The notes under the pieces: generated by a model | The model's input: only the letters and a program-made list of their open reading frames with translations | Databases searched by the model: none | Told to the model about the DNA's origin: nothing | Translations under genes and position numbers: made by a program | In this document: in pieces, positions 6,810-19,971 of the stretch | Position numbering within the stretch: position 1 is the first letter of the stretch | Layout: each line of letters begins with the position of its first letter | Source of the DNA: Planctomycetaceae bacterium | GTDB lineage: Bacteria; Planctomycetota; Planctomycetia; Planctomycetales; Planctomycetaceae | Length of the DNA: 30,109 bases | Reading direction: 5' to 3' | Assembly (NCBI GenBank): GCA_041398785.1 | Contig: JAWKUA010000042.1 | Location: 1 to 30,109, forward strand

Positions 6810-9149
6810 TTACGGGCTGACCGGAATCTTCATGAAGCACAGTCGCTTGCGGTCGGCCGTGGAGCGGAATTCGTCCAGCAGATCGCGCAGCGACGGCTTG
6901 TAGTCGACTCGCGTTCGACGACCGCCGCTGACGATCACGATTTGTTTGTTGATGTCGATTCCCGGCAGGTCCGGCGACAGCTTCACGGAACCCGGTCCGG
7001 GCATTGTCCGGATCTGCACGCCATTGTTGGCCGTCAGCCACGCGTTGAGACTGGCCGTGTGTTCCGGCGTTTCTTCATGAGTATTCGCAGCGTCCAGCGA
7101 CACCTGATCGTCCGGAATGGAATCCAGTTGCAGCCAGTACCAGCTTCGGTCCGTCGTGCGAAGCAGTGTGATGTCCCTGAGCTGATCCGGGTTGGTTGTT
7201 CGCCGGTGAAGCCTCATCCATTCAAACAGTCGCGGTGATTCTTCGTAGAACGATTCGAAGCCGCGGCCGGGGTACCGAACCAGCAGCACATCCAGCATCT
7301 TCCTGTCGCCGGACGATCGCAGAAACAGTTTCCGCAGCAGCAGCCCCATACGGTCATACCAAAAGCTCTGCTTGTCTCCGACCACCACATACCAGCTCAG
7401 ATCGGCGGAGTTGTAAGCGGTCCACTGCAGGTGTTTGCGGCCAAGACCTGCGATCGTGGCAACACCCGCGAACAGGTCAGGATGAGCGGTCGCAAAATCC
7501 GCCGCCGCTTCGCCGCCAATTCCATGACCGGCGATGAACACCCGTTCGTCGTCAATTCGCAGGCGGAGTTTCATACGCCGGATCAGACCGAGCAGCAGTC
7601 GATGCTGGTCGGCCGTTGCGTCGTAGTCCGGAGTCGTTGAAGGATAGATCTCCGGCACCACCACGACGAAGCCGTTGCGTTCCGCCTGATTCTTCCACCA
7701 GGTCAGTGTGTCGGACGCCTTCAGGCCCTCCCGCGGAAGTGCGATCAGCATCGGATACTGGCGGTTTTCCGAGTATTCCGGTGGCACCAGACCCAGGCAG
7801 CCGGCTGACGACTCAGTTTCCGACATGCTGAACACGCCGATCGAAAGCTCATCCGCGTAGCGCGGCTGCACGGATTCGACGGCGGGCAGATTCTGAAGCA
7901 GGTTCGCCACTCGTTCGACACTGAAACCCTCGTGCGCGCGCATGCGTTCAATCAGTTCGTTGCGTCGATCGTCTTCGTCGTCCGCCGTCCGGCAGTAATC
8001 GAGCACCAGCGTACGAATCCGGAACAGACCGTACGCTTCCGGAAACGTCTGCACGGCGTTGTCCGCTCCCAGCAGCCAGCCGGAAGCGGCCAGGGCCAGC
8101 TGAGATTCGGGAGAAATGCCTTCCGCACCGCTTAGCAATTCGAACGGTGTAAAACGCGGCAGAAGAGGAATATCCAGTTCTCGTTCGATGGCGGTCAGCA
8201 TCTCCTGCGCCTGCACCTGCTGTCGGGAATCCCGCAGCGCGGCGACGGCGTCGTTCAGCGCCGTTTGCAGCGCTTTCAGACGGCCCACATCCTGCTGGTG
8301 TTCTTCAATCAGTTGCTTCACCGCCACGCGAGCTTCCGGAATCAGATCCTGATCGTTGTACAGCCGGGCCGAACGCGCGGCGAATGCAGGCTGTCCGACC
8401 TGCTGCCGCAGCTTCAGTTCGTCCAGAATCTGTTTCGAAACATGCTGCGTCACTCGGTCCGTCAGGTCCTTCGATTGCGCCGACAACTGCGGGAATTCCT
8501 GGTTGACGCTGTCCAGCAGACGCTGAGCAGGATAGATCTGACCGGCTTCGACCAGCGCCGCGACCATGTTCAGTCGCGTGCCGCCGTCGGTGAAATCCTT
8601 CGCGTTCGACAGAATTCCCGGATACAGCACATCTTCGGGAATGGACGACGTCGCGATGCCGAACTCCCAGTCGTGGGTCAGCCCGATAACCTTCGCATAC
8701 TGTGCGTTGATCGCCGTAATGCCGATCCGAATCGTTTCCGTCGTGCCGTCAGCCATCCGCAGTTCCACCGTCGCCTGCCCGTTCGGGTCGAACCGGGAGA
8801 CCTTCGACACACCGATTCCGGCCGGCATCGCGGCTCGCCCGGTTCTGCGCTGCGGAATCTGGAAATTGATGGCTGCCACCGCTGTCGGATCGGGCACTGG
8901 CTGCTCGCTGACGCGCGTCGAAACGTAGTACCGCCGAAAGAACTGGTCGATCCGTCGGAGCTCCAGATTGTGGCTTTTCGGATACGGATCGATGCCGCTG
9001 GTGGAACCGCATACGCCCGAAAGCAGCAGCCCGTTTTCCAGCCTGACGATGCCGTTGACGTCCGACTGCGCGACAGCGATCGACACACCTGAGAACGCGG
9101 TCAGGCATCCCAGAAAACAGGAAAGCCAACAACGGGAATTCATAGTCAT
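6810..9149 (-). CDS. Secreted alpha/beta-hydrolase-like protein lacking the nucleophile serine
   Basis: Predicted exported protein of about 779 residues. A signal peptide (LSCFLGCLTAFSGVSIAVAQ) is followed by a beta-rich N-terminal part and a long helical region (about 200-370) rich in Gln, Leu and Glu. The C-terminal third resembles an esterase or depolymerase fold (YPMLIALPREG, FVVVVPEIYPS, RVFIAGHGIGGEAAADFA, HPDLFAGVATIAG). The nucleophile elbow near residue 538 reads G-H-G-I-G-G rather than G-x-S-x-G, so ordinary serine hydrolysis is doubtful. Starts at 9149 (MTMNSR) and 9143 (MNSR) are both possible; neither has a strong Shine-Dalgarno. The longest frame, opening at 9308, would overlap glmS and was rejected. 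Confidence 0.7.
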   Translation of the reverse strand: MTMNSRCWLSCFLGCLTAFSGVSIAVAQSDVNGIVRLENGLLLSGVCGSTSGIDPYPKSHNLELRRIDQFFRRYYVSTRVSEQPVPDPTAVAAINFQIPQRRTGRAAMPAGIGVSKVSRFDPNGQATVELRMADGTTETIRIGITAINAQYAKVIGLTHDWEFGIATSSIPEDVLYPGILSNAKDFTDGGTRLNMVAALVEAGQIYPAQRLLDSVNQEFPQLSAQSKDLTDRVTQHVSKQILDELKLRQQVGQPAFAARSARLYNDQDLIPEARVAVKQLIEEHQQDVGRLKALQTALNDAVAALRDSRQQVQAQEMLTAIERELDIPLLPRFTPFELLSGAEGISPESQLALAASGWLLGADNAVQTFPEAYGLFRIRTLVLDYCRTADDEDDRRNELIERMRAHEGFSVERVANLLQNLPAVESVQPRYADELSIGVFSMSETESSAGCLGLVPPEYSENRQYPMLIALPREGLKASDTLTWWKNQAERNGFVVVVPEIYPSTTPDYDATADQHRLLLGLIRRMKLRLRIDDERVFIAGHGIGGEAAADFATAHPDLFAGVATIAGLGRKHLQWTAYNSADLSWYVVVGDKQSFWYDRMGLLLRKLFLRSSGDRKMLDVLLVRYPGRGFESFYEESPRLFEWMRLHRRTTNPDQLRDITLLRTTDRSWYWLQLDSIPDDQVSLDAANTHEETPEHTASLNAWLTANNGVQIRTMPGPGSVKLSPDLPGIDINKQIVIVSGGRRTRVDYKPSLRDLLDEFRSTADRKRLCFMKIPVSP

Positions 9150-9185
9150 CCACTGTATTCCAACGGCGGGACGGTCGAATCCACA

Positions 9186-9215
9186 TTGACCCCGCGACCG
9201 ATTTCCAAGTACCGT
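9186..9215 (+). promoter_or_regulatory. Candidate promoter for glmS (TTGACC-18-TACCGT)
   Basis: TTGACC at 9186-9191 and TACCGT at 9210-9215 are separated by 18 bases, about 80 bases before the glmS start, on the correct strand. The -35 box matches 5 of 6 consensus bases, the -10 box only 3 of 6. The same TTGACC-18 layout precedes secA. Confidence 0.35.
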
Positions 9216-9297
9216 CCGTAACCTGCTTTGGAGGCTGAATTTAGCACTTTTCTCGCTGAACGTCTTCCGCAGTTTGTGAGATTCAGGGGCACAACCG

Positions 9298-11160
<1,863 letters not shown>

Positions 11161-11235
11161 CAGCGAGGCGCGGCAGTTCGAAGGCATCACGAATGACACG
11201 GCGCTGAACCGGATTATCCGACCACGCTCGCCGAT

Positions 11236-12564
11236 TCATTCGTCGCCGTCGGCGGTGCTCTTCGCTGACGGCGCACGTGAATCCGGGTTGAGGCAATCCA
11301 GCAGCAGTTCCACCGTTTTCGCGATCGCTCCCTGCTGCGACAGCACGAAGTTCTGTGCCCGCTGGCCGAGTTCCGCCGCCGACTTTCGATCCATCAGCAA
11401 CCGGCGAAGCTGAGTCTGAAGTTCTTCGGGCGACGCAAGCTCAATCGCCGCTTCCGCGGATTTCAGTTGCGCCACGATGTCGCGAAAGTTGCGAGTCTTC
11501 GGTCCGAACATGACAGCCGCTCCGTACGCCGCCGGTTCCAGCATGTTCTGACCGCCGCGAGTGCCGAAGCTGCCTCCGACGAACGCGATGTCCGCCAGTC
11601 CCCAGCAGGCTCCGAGTTCACCGATTGTGTCCAGCAGTATGACGGTGCTGCTGTCGATGGGCGTTGGTGCCGTGATCGTCGATCGCCTCGTCAGCGAGCA
11701 GCCCGATGTCGAAATGATCGCCGCAACGTCGTCGAATCGTTCGCGATGTCGAGGCACAACGATCAGCCGCAGGTTCGGAAAGTCGGCTCGCGCAGACTTC
11801 CACGCATCGACAGCCAGTTGCTCTTCGGGTGCCTGAGTGCTGCCGGCGATGAACACAGTTTCGTCGTCCGAAATCCCCAGCGCCGCACGCAGAGCGATCG
11901 TCACGGCGTTGTGCCGGTCCGCGGAAGCTCCGTCGAATTTTGTGGAACCCGTGACGTGAGTCGCCGAGGCACGGGCTCCCAGCGTCACCAGCCGCTCAGC
12001 CGACGATTGAGACTGCGCGGCGACGACTGAGAATCTGTCGAACAGCGGTCCCAACAACCGACGGACGCGGCGGTATCCGCGAAAACTTCGTTCGCTCATC
12101 CGTGCGTTGATGACGGCCGTCTGTACGCCCGCATTTTGGCAGGCCGACAGCATGTTGGGCCAGAATTCCAGTTCCATCAGCACCAGCAAAGAAGGCCGGA
12201 TCCGGCTCAGCGCGGTGCGAACTGCCCAGCTAAAGTCGAGCGGAAACCAGGATACTTCGCAGCCTTCAAAACGCGACGCCGCAAGTTCAAAACCGGTGTC
12301 GGTTGATGTCGTGACGAGAACCTGAAACCGATCCGCCGCGCGCGTCCGAAATTCCGCCACGACCTTCTGCAGTTGCAGCACTTCTCCGACGCTGACGGCG
12401 TGAAACCAGACGACCGGCTTTTGCGCCGACAGCCGCGGCAAACGCCCAAGCAGCTTTTCGGCCAAACCGTGACGATAGCGGCCATGCCGCACTATCCGCC
12501 ACAGGATCACCGGTGAAAGGAAAATCAGCAGCAGGCCATAAACGATATTCAGCAGAACGGGCAT
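11236..12564 (-). CDS. waaA: 3-deoxy-D-manno-octulosonic acid (Kdo) transferase
   Basis: Transfers Kdo from CMP-Kdo to lipid A precursor at the inner membrane. Length 442 is close to the family norm of about 420. It begins with a membrane anchor (NIVYGLLLIFLSPVILWRIV), then the conserved VWFHAVSVGEVLQLQ near residue 55, LMELEFWPNML near 130, and a C-terminal sugar-nucleotide-binding half with GSTQAPEEQ, then GGSFGTRGGQNMLEPAAYG near 330. It lies 30 bp downstream of secA on the same strand, so co-transcription is likely. No clear Shine-Dalgarno precedes the ATG. Its presence implies a Kdo-containing lipopolysaccharide in this organism. The 75-bp gap to the convergent glmS shows no terminator hairpin. 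Confidence 0.93.
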   Translation of the reverse strand: MPVLLNIVYGLLLIFLSPVILWRIVRHGRYRHGLAEKLLGRLPRLSAQKPVVWFHAVSVGEVLQLQKVVAEFRTRAADRFQVLVTTSTDTGFELAASRFEGCEVSWFPLDFSWAVRTALSRIRPSLLVLMELEFWPNMLSACQNAGVQTAVINARMSERSFRGYRRVRRLLGPLFDRFSVVAAQSQSSAERLVTLGARASATHVTGSTKFDGASADRHNAVTIALRAALGISDDETVFIAGSTQAPEEQLAVDAWKSARADFPNLRLIVVPRHRERFDDVAAIISTSGCSLTRRSTITAPTPIDSSTVILLDTIGELGACWGLADIAFVGGSFGTRGGQNMLEPAAYGAAVMFGPKTRNFRDIVAQLKSAEAAIELASPEELQTQLRRLLMDRKSAAELGQRAQNFVLSQQGAIAKTVELLLDCLNPDSRAPSAKSTADGDE

Positions 12565-12594
12565 CAGATTGAGGAAGCCGGTGCCACGGGGAAA

Positions 12595-16128
<3,534 letters not shown>

Positions 16129-16221
16129 GACGAGTTTTCTGTTCCGTAAGAGTTCTGCCACATCGACAGGCTGTCGGGAGGCAACCGTTCTGCCGCGGAT
16201 CGCCGTAAGTCGAATCCTGAC

Positions 16222-16251
16222 AGTGTATTCGACCGCTGGAAAAGTGGTCAA
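16222..16251 (-). promoter_or_regulatory. Candidate promoter for secA-waaA (TTGACC-18-TACACT)
   Basis: On the minus strand TTGACC (16251-16246) and TACACT (16227-16222) are 18 bases apart. The -35 box matches 5 of 6 and the -10 box 4 of 6 consensus bases. A start near 16215 would give a leader of about 87 bases. The site lies in the 222-bp gap behind the 16351-17301 gene, suggesting secA has its own promoter. Confidence 0.45.
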
Positions 16252-16350
16252 TCCCGCTATGAATGGCGAGAACAGGCGAACCAGGGCAAGTTACATGCCG
16301 ATCGTCATGCGGCAGTCGCCGGCTCACGTTTCGGCGGACTCAATCTGCCG

Positions 16351-17301
16351 TCATGCCTCGACGGATTCACCGGTGCCGCCGGGAAGTTCATGCAGATATC
16401 GCCGGAAGAACGAATCGTCGCAGAACCGCCGCAGGACCCAGCACAGCACCTGCACCTGCCGGTTCGTCGGTTGAGAATTCGCCGCCCGCACTTCCGAAAA
16501 CTTTTCGTCGTCGGCCGTGTTCTGAAAACCGTCAAGGGACAAACGCGATTGCCAGAACTCGCGCGCGGCAAACTGGTTGACTCGATCCACAACGCGTTTG
16601 GACCAGACCATGCCGTACAGATCGCGAAAGTCCGACCACATGCGATTCACGTCTGCGGCATTTGTCGAACGACCGTCAACTCCAGGCAAGGTCATCGGCT
16701 TCCCGTGAGACCTGCGGGCGGCAAGAGTCGCCGCAACGGCGATCAGGCAGCTTCCTGACAAAATCAGACTGTTACGAGGGAAGGGAATCCACTCGGTAAC
16801 CGGCAACAACAGACACACCAGTCCCGAGCTTCCCAGCAGCGCTGCCAGTGTGTTGCGCGTGCCGACATAGTTGCCGGCTCCCATCAGCAGCACAAACAGC
16901 CAGCCGACCACGGCGGGTGTCGGAATCTCAACCGGCAGCGTCGCTCGCGAGGAAACGATTTGTGTTACCGACGGCCACTGCAGGACCGCGATGAGTGGCA
17001 GCACGACGAACCATGGCCAGGCATTGTGTCCCGGCCGGCGAGCTCCCAGCACGTCGATCAGCGGACTCAGCAACAGCGTAACCGCCAGGTACTGCAGGGC
17101 CGAATTCGTCTGCGGTGTCAGGTCCGGCAGAAAAAGCTGTCCGGTTAGTACGACCGCGAAAAACAGGCATCCGCCGGTCGCGCAGAACCATGACCGGAAG
17201 ACTGTCAGACCGAGAACGGCTGACCGCAATCGGAAACATTGCCACAGCGTGACGAACCAGAACGGCAGTGAGATCAGCGGCCCGCGGAAACCGTCGATCA
17301 T
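16351..17301 (-). CDS. Conserved-looking multi-pass membrane protein of unknown function
   Basis: Unrecognised integral membrane protein of 316 residues. About six hydrophobic segments fill residues 35-210 (for example FAVVLTGQLFL, YLAVTLLLSPLIDVL, WFVVLPLIAVL, VVGWLFVLLMGAGNYVG, LILSGSCLIAVAATLA). The last 90 residues are soluble, rich in Trp, Arg and Phe (DLYGMVWSKRVVDRVNQFAAREFW, then VLCWVLRRFCDDSFFRRYLHELPGG). ATG 17301 has GGAG six bases upstream. It points the same way as secA, 222 bp upstream of it. No enzymatic motif was found; a partner or regulatory role at the membrane is possible but unsupported. Confidence 0.7.
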   Translation of the reverse strand: MIDGFRGPLISLPFWFVTLWQCFRLRSAVLGLTVFRSWFCATGGCLFFAVVLTGQLFLPDLTPQTNSALQYLAVTLLLSPLIDVLGARRPGHNAWPWFVVLPLIAVLQWPSVTQIVSSRATLPVEIPTPAVVGWLFVLLMGAGNYVGTRNTLAALLGSSGLVCLLLPVTEWIPFPRNSLILSGSCLIAVAATLAARRSHGKPMTLPGVDGRSTNAADVNRMWSDFRDLYGMVWSKRVVDRVNQFAAREFWQSRLSLDGFQNTADDEKFSEVRAANSQPTNRQVQVLCWVLRRFCDDSFFRRYLHELPGGTGESVEA

Positions 17302-17737
17302 CGCCCGCTCCGGAATCGCCAGTCGTGCCGCTTGCCGGTCGGGGTTCGCAGTCCTGTCACGGGGCCGGAGTACCCGGAGACGCGATGTGGCGGTCGGTGT
17401 TTTCCCGCAGTTGGATGCAGCGACGGAAACTTGACGATTTTCGGAGCACGCACAATTGATTTTTCATGTCCAGACCAATTTTCGACGGTTGTGCAGGATT
17501 TTCGCAAAAGGACATGTTTTCGGAAAGTGCGGCAACCGATCAATACAGCGGTGGAAGGGTTTTTCTGTGAGTGAAGGGTCATTCGGGGTATTCCGGTTGT
17601 GACTGCTGAGCCAGAGGCCATCCACATGCAGCAAAGCAAACGCGGTCCGGGGCGGACGGCGGAATCGGCTGACTTGCTGCAGAGAGGGGTTCGAATCGAC
17701 AAGTGCCGGTTCGACGATGCAATTGGGGGATCATGAA
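17302..17737. other. Gene-free divergent intergenic region
   Basis: This 436-bp stretch separates the minus-strand membrane protein from the plus-strand lipoprotein gene. It holds a locally AT-richer patch at about 17430-17570, a lone TTGACG at 17431-17436 without a good -10 partner, and a 7-bp inverted pair CATGTCC / GGACATG within 17464-17516. An open minus-strand frame spans 17298-17813 but has the composition of noncoding sequence. Promoters for both neighbours presumably lie here. Confidence 0.4.
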
Positions 17738-18991
17738 ATGCCGCTGAAGCGTCCTGCATCCTTTTTTCTGTTGGGCATTCTGCTGTCTTCATCCGGCATG
17801 GGCTGCGCAGCAATCGACGCGCTGGTGAGCAGCCCGCGTCACGGACAGCAAGCCAGTCCCCCGGCGGAACGACTCACGGCAATCGCGCGAGTCTTCGAAA
17901 ACCAGGGAAATCTGGCGAAGGCCGAATCCATGTACCGCATGGCGATCCGCCAGGATCCCTCAAACGACTTCGCTCGCGAGCGCGTCGACTACATCGCCTC
18001 ACTGGGCAATAACCGAACATTTCGCGCTCGGCCGGTTCAGGAAGCAATCGCTGTCGCCGACAGCATCGAAGTCCGGACCCGCACGAGTGAGGTTTCGCGT
18101 CCCAATGCCGCGACACTGGCAGCCGACGCAAAACAGCGCCTGACGACGGGATCAGGACCGCTGCGAACAACTCAGCCGGAACCGACCGCATTGGCGTCGG
18201 CAGGGACTGCGACAATTCGCGTCGCTCCCATCCCGCCGGTGACTCCTGCTGTCACGCGAGTTTCCGCATCGGTACCACATGGCCAACCGGCGACCGTCAC
18301 ACAGCCGCTGGCGACTGCTCCGGCCGGAACCGCTCACTATTCAATCCAGCCGGACTCAGCGCCGGCAGCGACCTCGACTCTGTCAGCACCGCCGGAATCC
18401 GTCAGTCTGGACGAAATCTCGGAGTGGATGGATTCGCCGGCGCATTATTCCGCAGAACTGATGACCGCACTGCAACGCGGTGAGGACGCGGGAGTTCAGG
18501 CACTGGCCGCGGCGTTGCTTGCGGATTGCCCGGCCGAAAACGAGCAAGTCAACGACGTTCTGAAGGCCGCCTGCGACAGCAGCGACAGCCTTGTCCGAGC
18601 GACGGCTCGCGATTCCCTGATCCGTCGCGGTTCGATTGACCGGGCCGGAATTCGGGATCTGATGACACTGCTGACGGACAACGACGCGGAAATCCGAAGT
18701 CAGGCAGCGGCCTCGCTGCGAAACTGCGTGGGTTCCCGCTGGACCGCGGACTGCGTGTCCGGCCTTGGCGAACTGCTTCGCGACCTGAATCCCTCGGTGC
18801 GTGCCATGGCGGCCGCAACGCTCGGCGACTTCACGGAAGGCGGCGATTCGATCGGTGAAGCCCGCCAACTGCTTCTGGACGCTCGGGCATCCGAAGGAAA
18901 TGAAAACGTGCTGACCGCGATCGAAACGTCGCTGCAGCGGGGTGGAAGTCACGCAGCCTCGCCTTCCGGCGGATTGCGACCCGTCTGGTAA
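17738..18991 (+). CDS. Predicted lipoprotein with TPR-like and HEAT-repeat regions
   Basis: Exported protein of about 417 residues. The signal peptide (MPLKRPASFFLLGILLSSSGMGC) ends in a Cys that could be lipidated, though GMGC is a weak lipobox. Residues about 45-90 form a TPR-like hairpin (FENQGNLAKAESMYRMAIRQDPS). A Thr/Ala/Pro-rich linker spans about 100-225. The C-terminal 190 residues are HEAT-like helical repeats (ALAAALLADCP, SLVRATARDSLIRR, AEIRSQAAASLRNC, PSVRAMAAATLGDF). The start is moved from 17717 to 17738 because GGGGGA lies seven to eight bases upstream and the signal peptide starts there. First of three lipoprotein genes ending with the export gene; probably a scaffold in the envelope, by inference. 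Confidence 0.72.
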   Translation: MPLKRPASFFLLGILLSSSGMGCAAIDALVSSPRHGQQASPPAERLTAIARVFENQGNLAKAESMYRMAIRQDPSNDFARERVDYIASLGNNRTFRARPVQEAIAVADSIEVRTRTSEVSRPNAATLAADAKQRLTTGSGPLRTTQPEPTALASAGTATIRVAPIPPVTPAVTRVSASVPHGQPATVTQPLATAPAGTAHYSIQPDSAPAATSTLSAPPESVSLDEISEWMDSPAHYSAELMTALQRGEDAGVQALAAALLADCPAENEQVNDVLKAACDSSDSLVRATARDSLIRRGSIDRAGIRDLMTLLTDNDAEIRSQAAASLRNCVGSRWTADCVSGLGELLRDLNPSVRAMAAATLGDFTEGGDSIGEARQLLLDARASEGNENVLTAIETSLQRGGSHAASPSGGLRPVW

Positions 18992-19192
18992 CACAGCCGG
19001 ACACTGTCGGCCGTCAGCAGTCCGACTGCTGATGCTTTGGAGACCAGGAATCACGGTGCTGCTTCGATGGCTGCATCAATACCGGACACATTGAAAACGG
19101 ACATACGTTTCGCGAACAGACTTCCCGCGAAGTCAGTGACGTTCTCGAAAAGTCAACAAGTCACGCCTAGCTGACAATCGGAGTCAGGGACG

Positions 19193-19777
19193 ATGAAACG
19201 ACTCACAAAACTGGTTCTGCTACTTGCGGTCACGGCAGTCTTCACGGGCTGCTCGTCCATGACGGACCACTTCATCGATTGCGAAATCAAGTGTCGCAAT
19301 ACGATCATCGCGCAGAAGGCATGGAACGAATGGTCGTGGTGCTACGACGAACTCGACCATCCATTCAACTTCGCGAAGGGTTTCAAAGCCGGCTACCTGG
19401 ACATTCTGAACGGTGGCAAGGGCTGTCAGCCCACGCTGCCTCCGAAGTGCTACTGGAAACCGAGCTATCACGGACCGGAAGGTCAGTGCATGGTTGACGC
19501 CTGGTTCAACGGCTTTTCTCACGGAGCCCTGGCAGCTCAGCAGGACGGATACGGAAACATCTCTCAGATTCCGGTGTCACCGACCTGCCGCATGAACCTG
19601 CGAATGGCGAGTGCTCCCCCGCAGGCAAATGTCTTCCCGGTTGCTCAACCGATGGGCAGTCTGCCGATGGGCACGGATCCGGGAATGGGAACTTCCGGCG
19701 GATCGACCGGCGGCGACTACAACGACAACTATGAAGGAACTGACGACACCGCAGTTCCGCTGCGACCATACGAATAG
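19193..19777 (+). CDS. Cysteine-rich predicted lipoprotein
   Basis: Predicted outer- or inner-membrane lipoprotein of 194 residues with a clear lipobox (LLLAVTAVFTGC, acylated Cys20). The mature part has about eight further cysteines (DCEIKCRN, WSWCYDEL, KGCQP, KCYW, GQCMV, TCRMN), suggesting disulfides, plus many aromatic residues. The last 50 residues are low-complexity Gly/Met/Pro/Thr. I do not recognise a named family; it lies between the HEAT lipoprotein and the polysaccharide-export gene in the same direction, which suggests an envelope role. AGGGA/GGAG lie just upstream of the ATG. Gaps of about 200 bp on both sides mean separate promoters are possible. Confidence 0.75.
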   Translation: MKRLTKLVLLLAVTAVFTGCSSMTDHFIDCEIKCRNTIIAQKAWNEWSWCYDELDHPFNFAKGFKAGYLDILNGGKGCQPTLPPKCYWKPSYHGPEGQCMVDAWFNGFSHGALAAQQDGYGNISQIPVSPTCRMNLRMASAPPQANVFPVAQPMGSLPMGTDPGMGTSGGSTGGDYNDNYEGTDDTAVPLRPYE

Positions 19778-19971
19778 AACCGGGCTGCTGTTTCAGCCCG
19801 TACACGACAGGTCCATCGTGCGGACCTGTGCAGGAAAACCGCCGGAAATTCCGGACAGCACTTCTCGACTTTCGAACAACTTCTTTCGAACGACTTCAGA
19901 CCTCTCTCTGACAATCACGGACCTCATCAGCGCGGATTCTGGAAAACTGACGAGGGCGGAGGAATCTCACG

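Noticed and set aside
9150..9297. glmS ribozyme/riboswitch in the glmS leader
   Set aside because: The leader is short and no glmS ribozyme core was recognised; that class is mainly known from Firmicutes.
17464..17516. CATGTCC / GGACATG inverted pair as an operator
   Set aside because: Seven bases separated by roughly 40 is expected by chance and it is far from both gene starts.
17298..17813. Minus-strand ORF of 171 codons in the intergenic gap
   Set aside because: It overlaps the membrane-protein start and the lipoprotein signal peptide, is rich in Arg, Ser and Cys, and has no good ribosome binding site.
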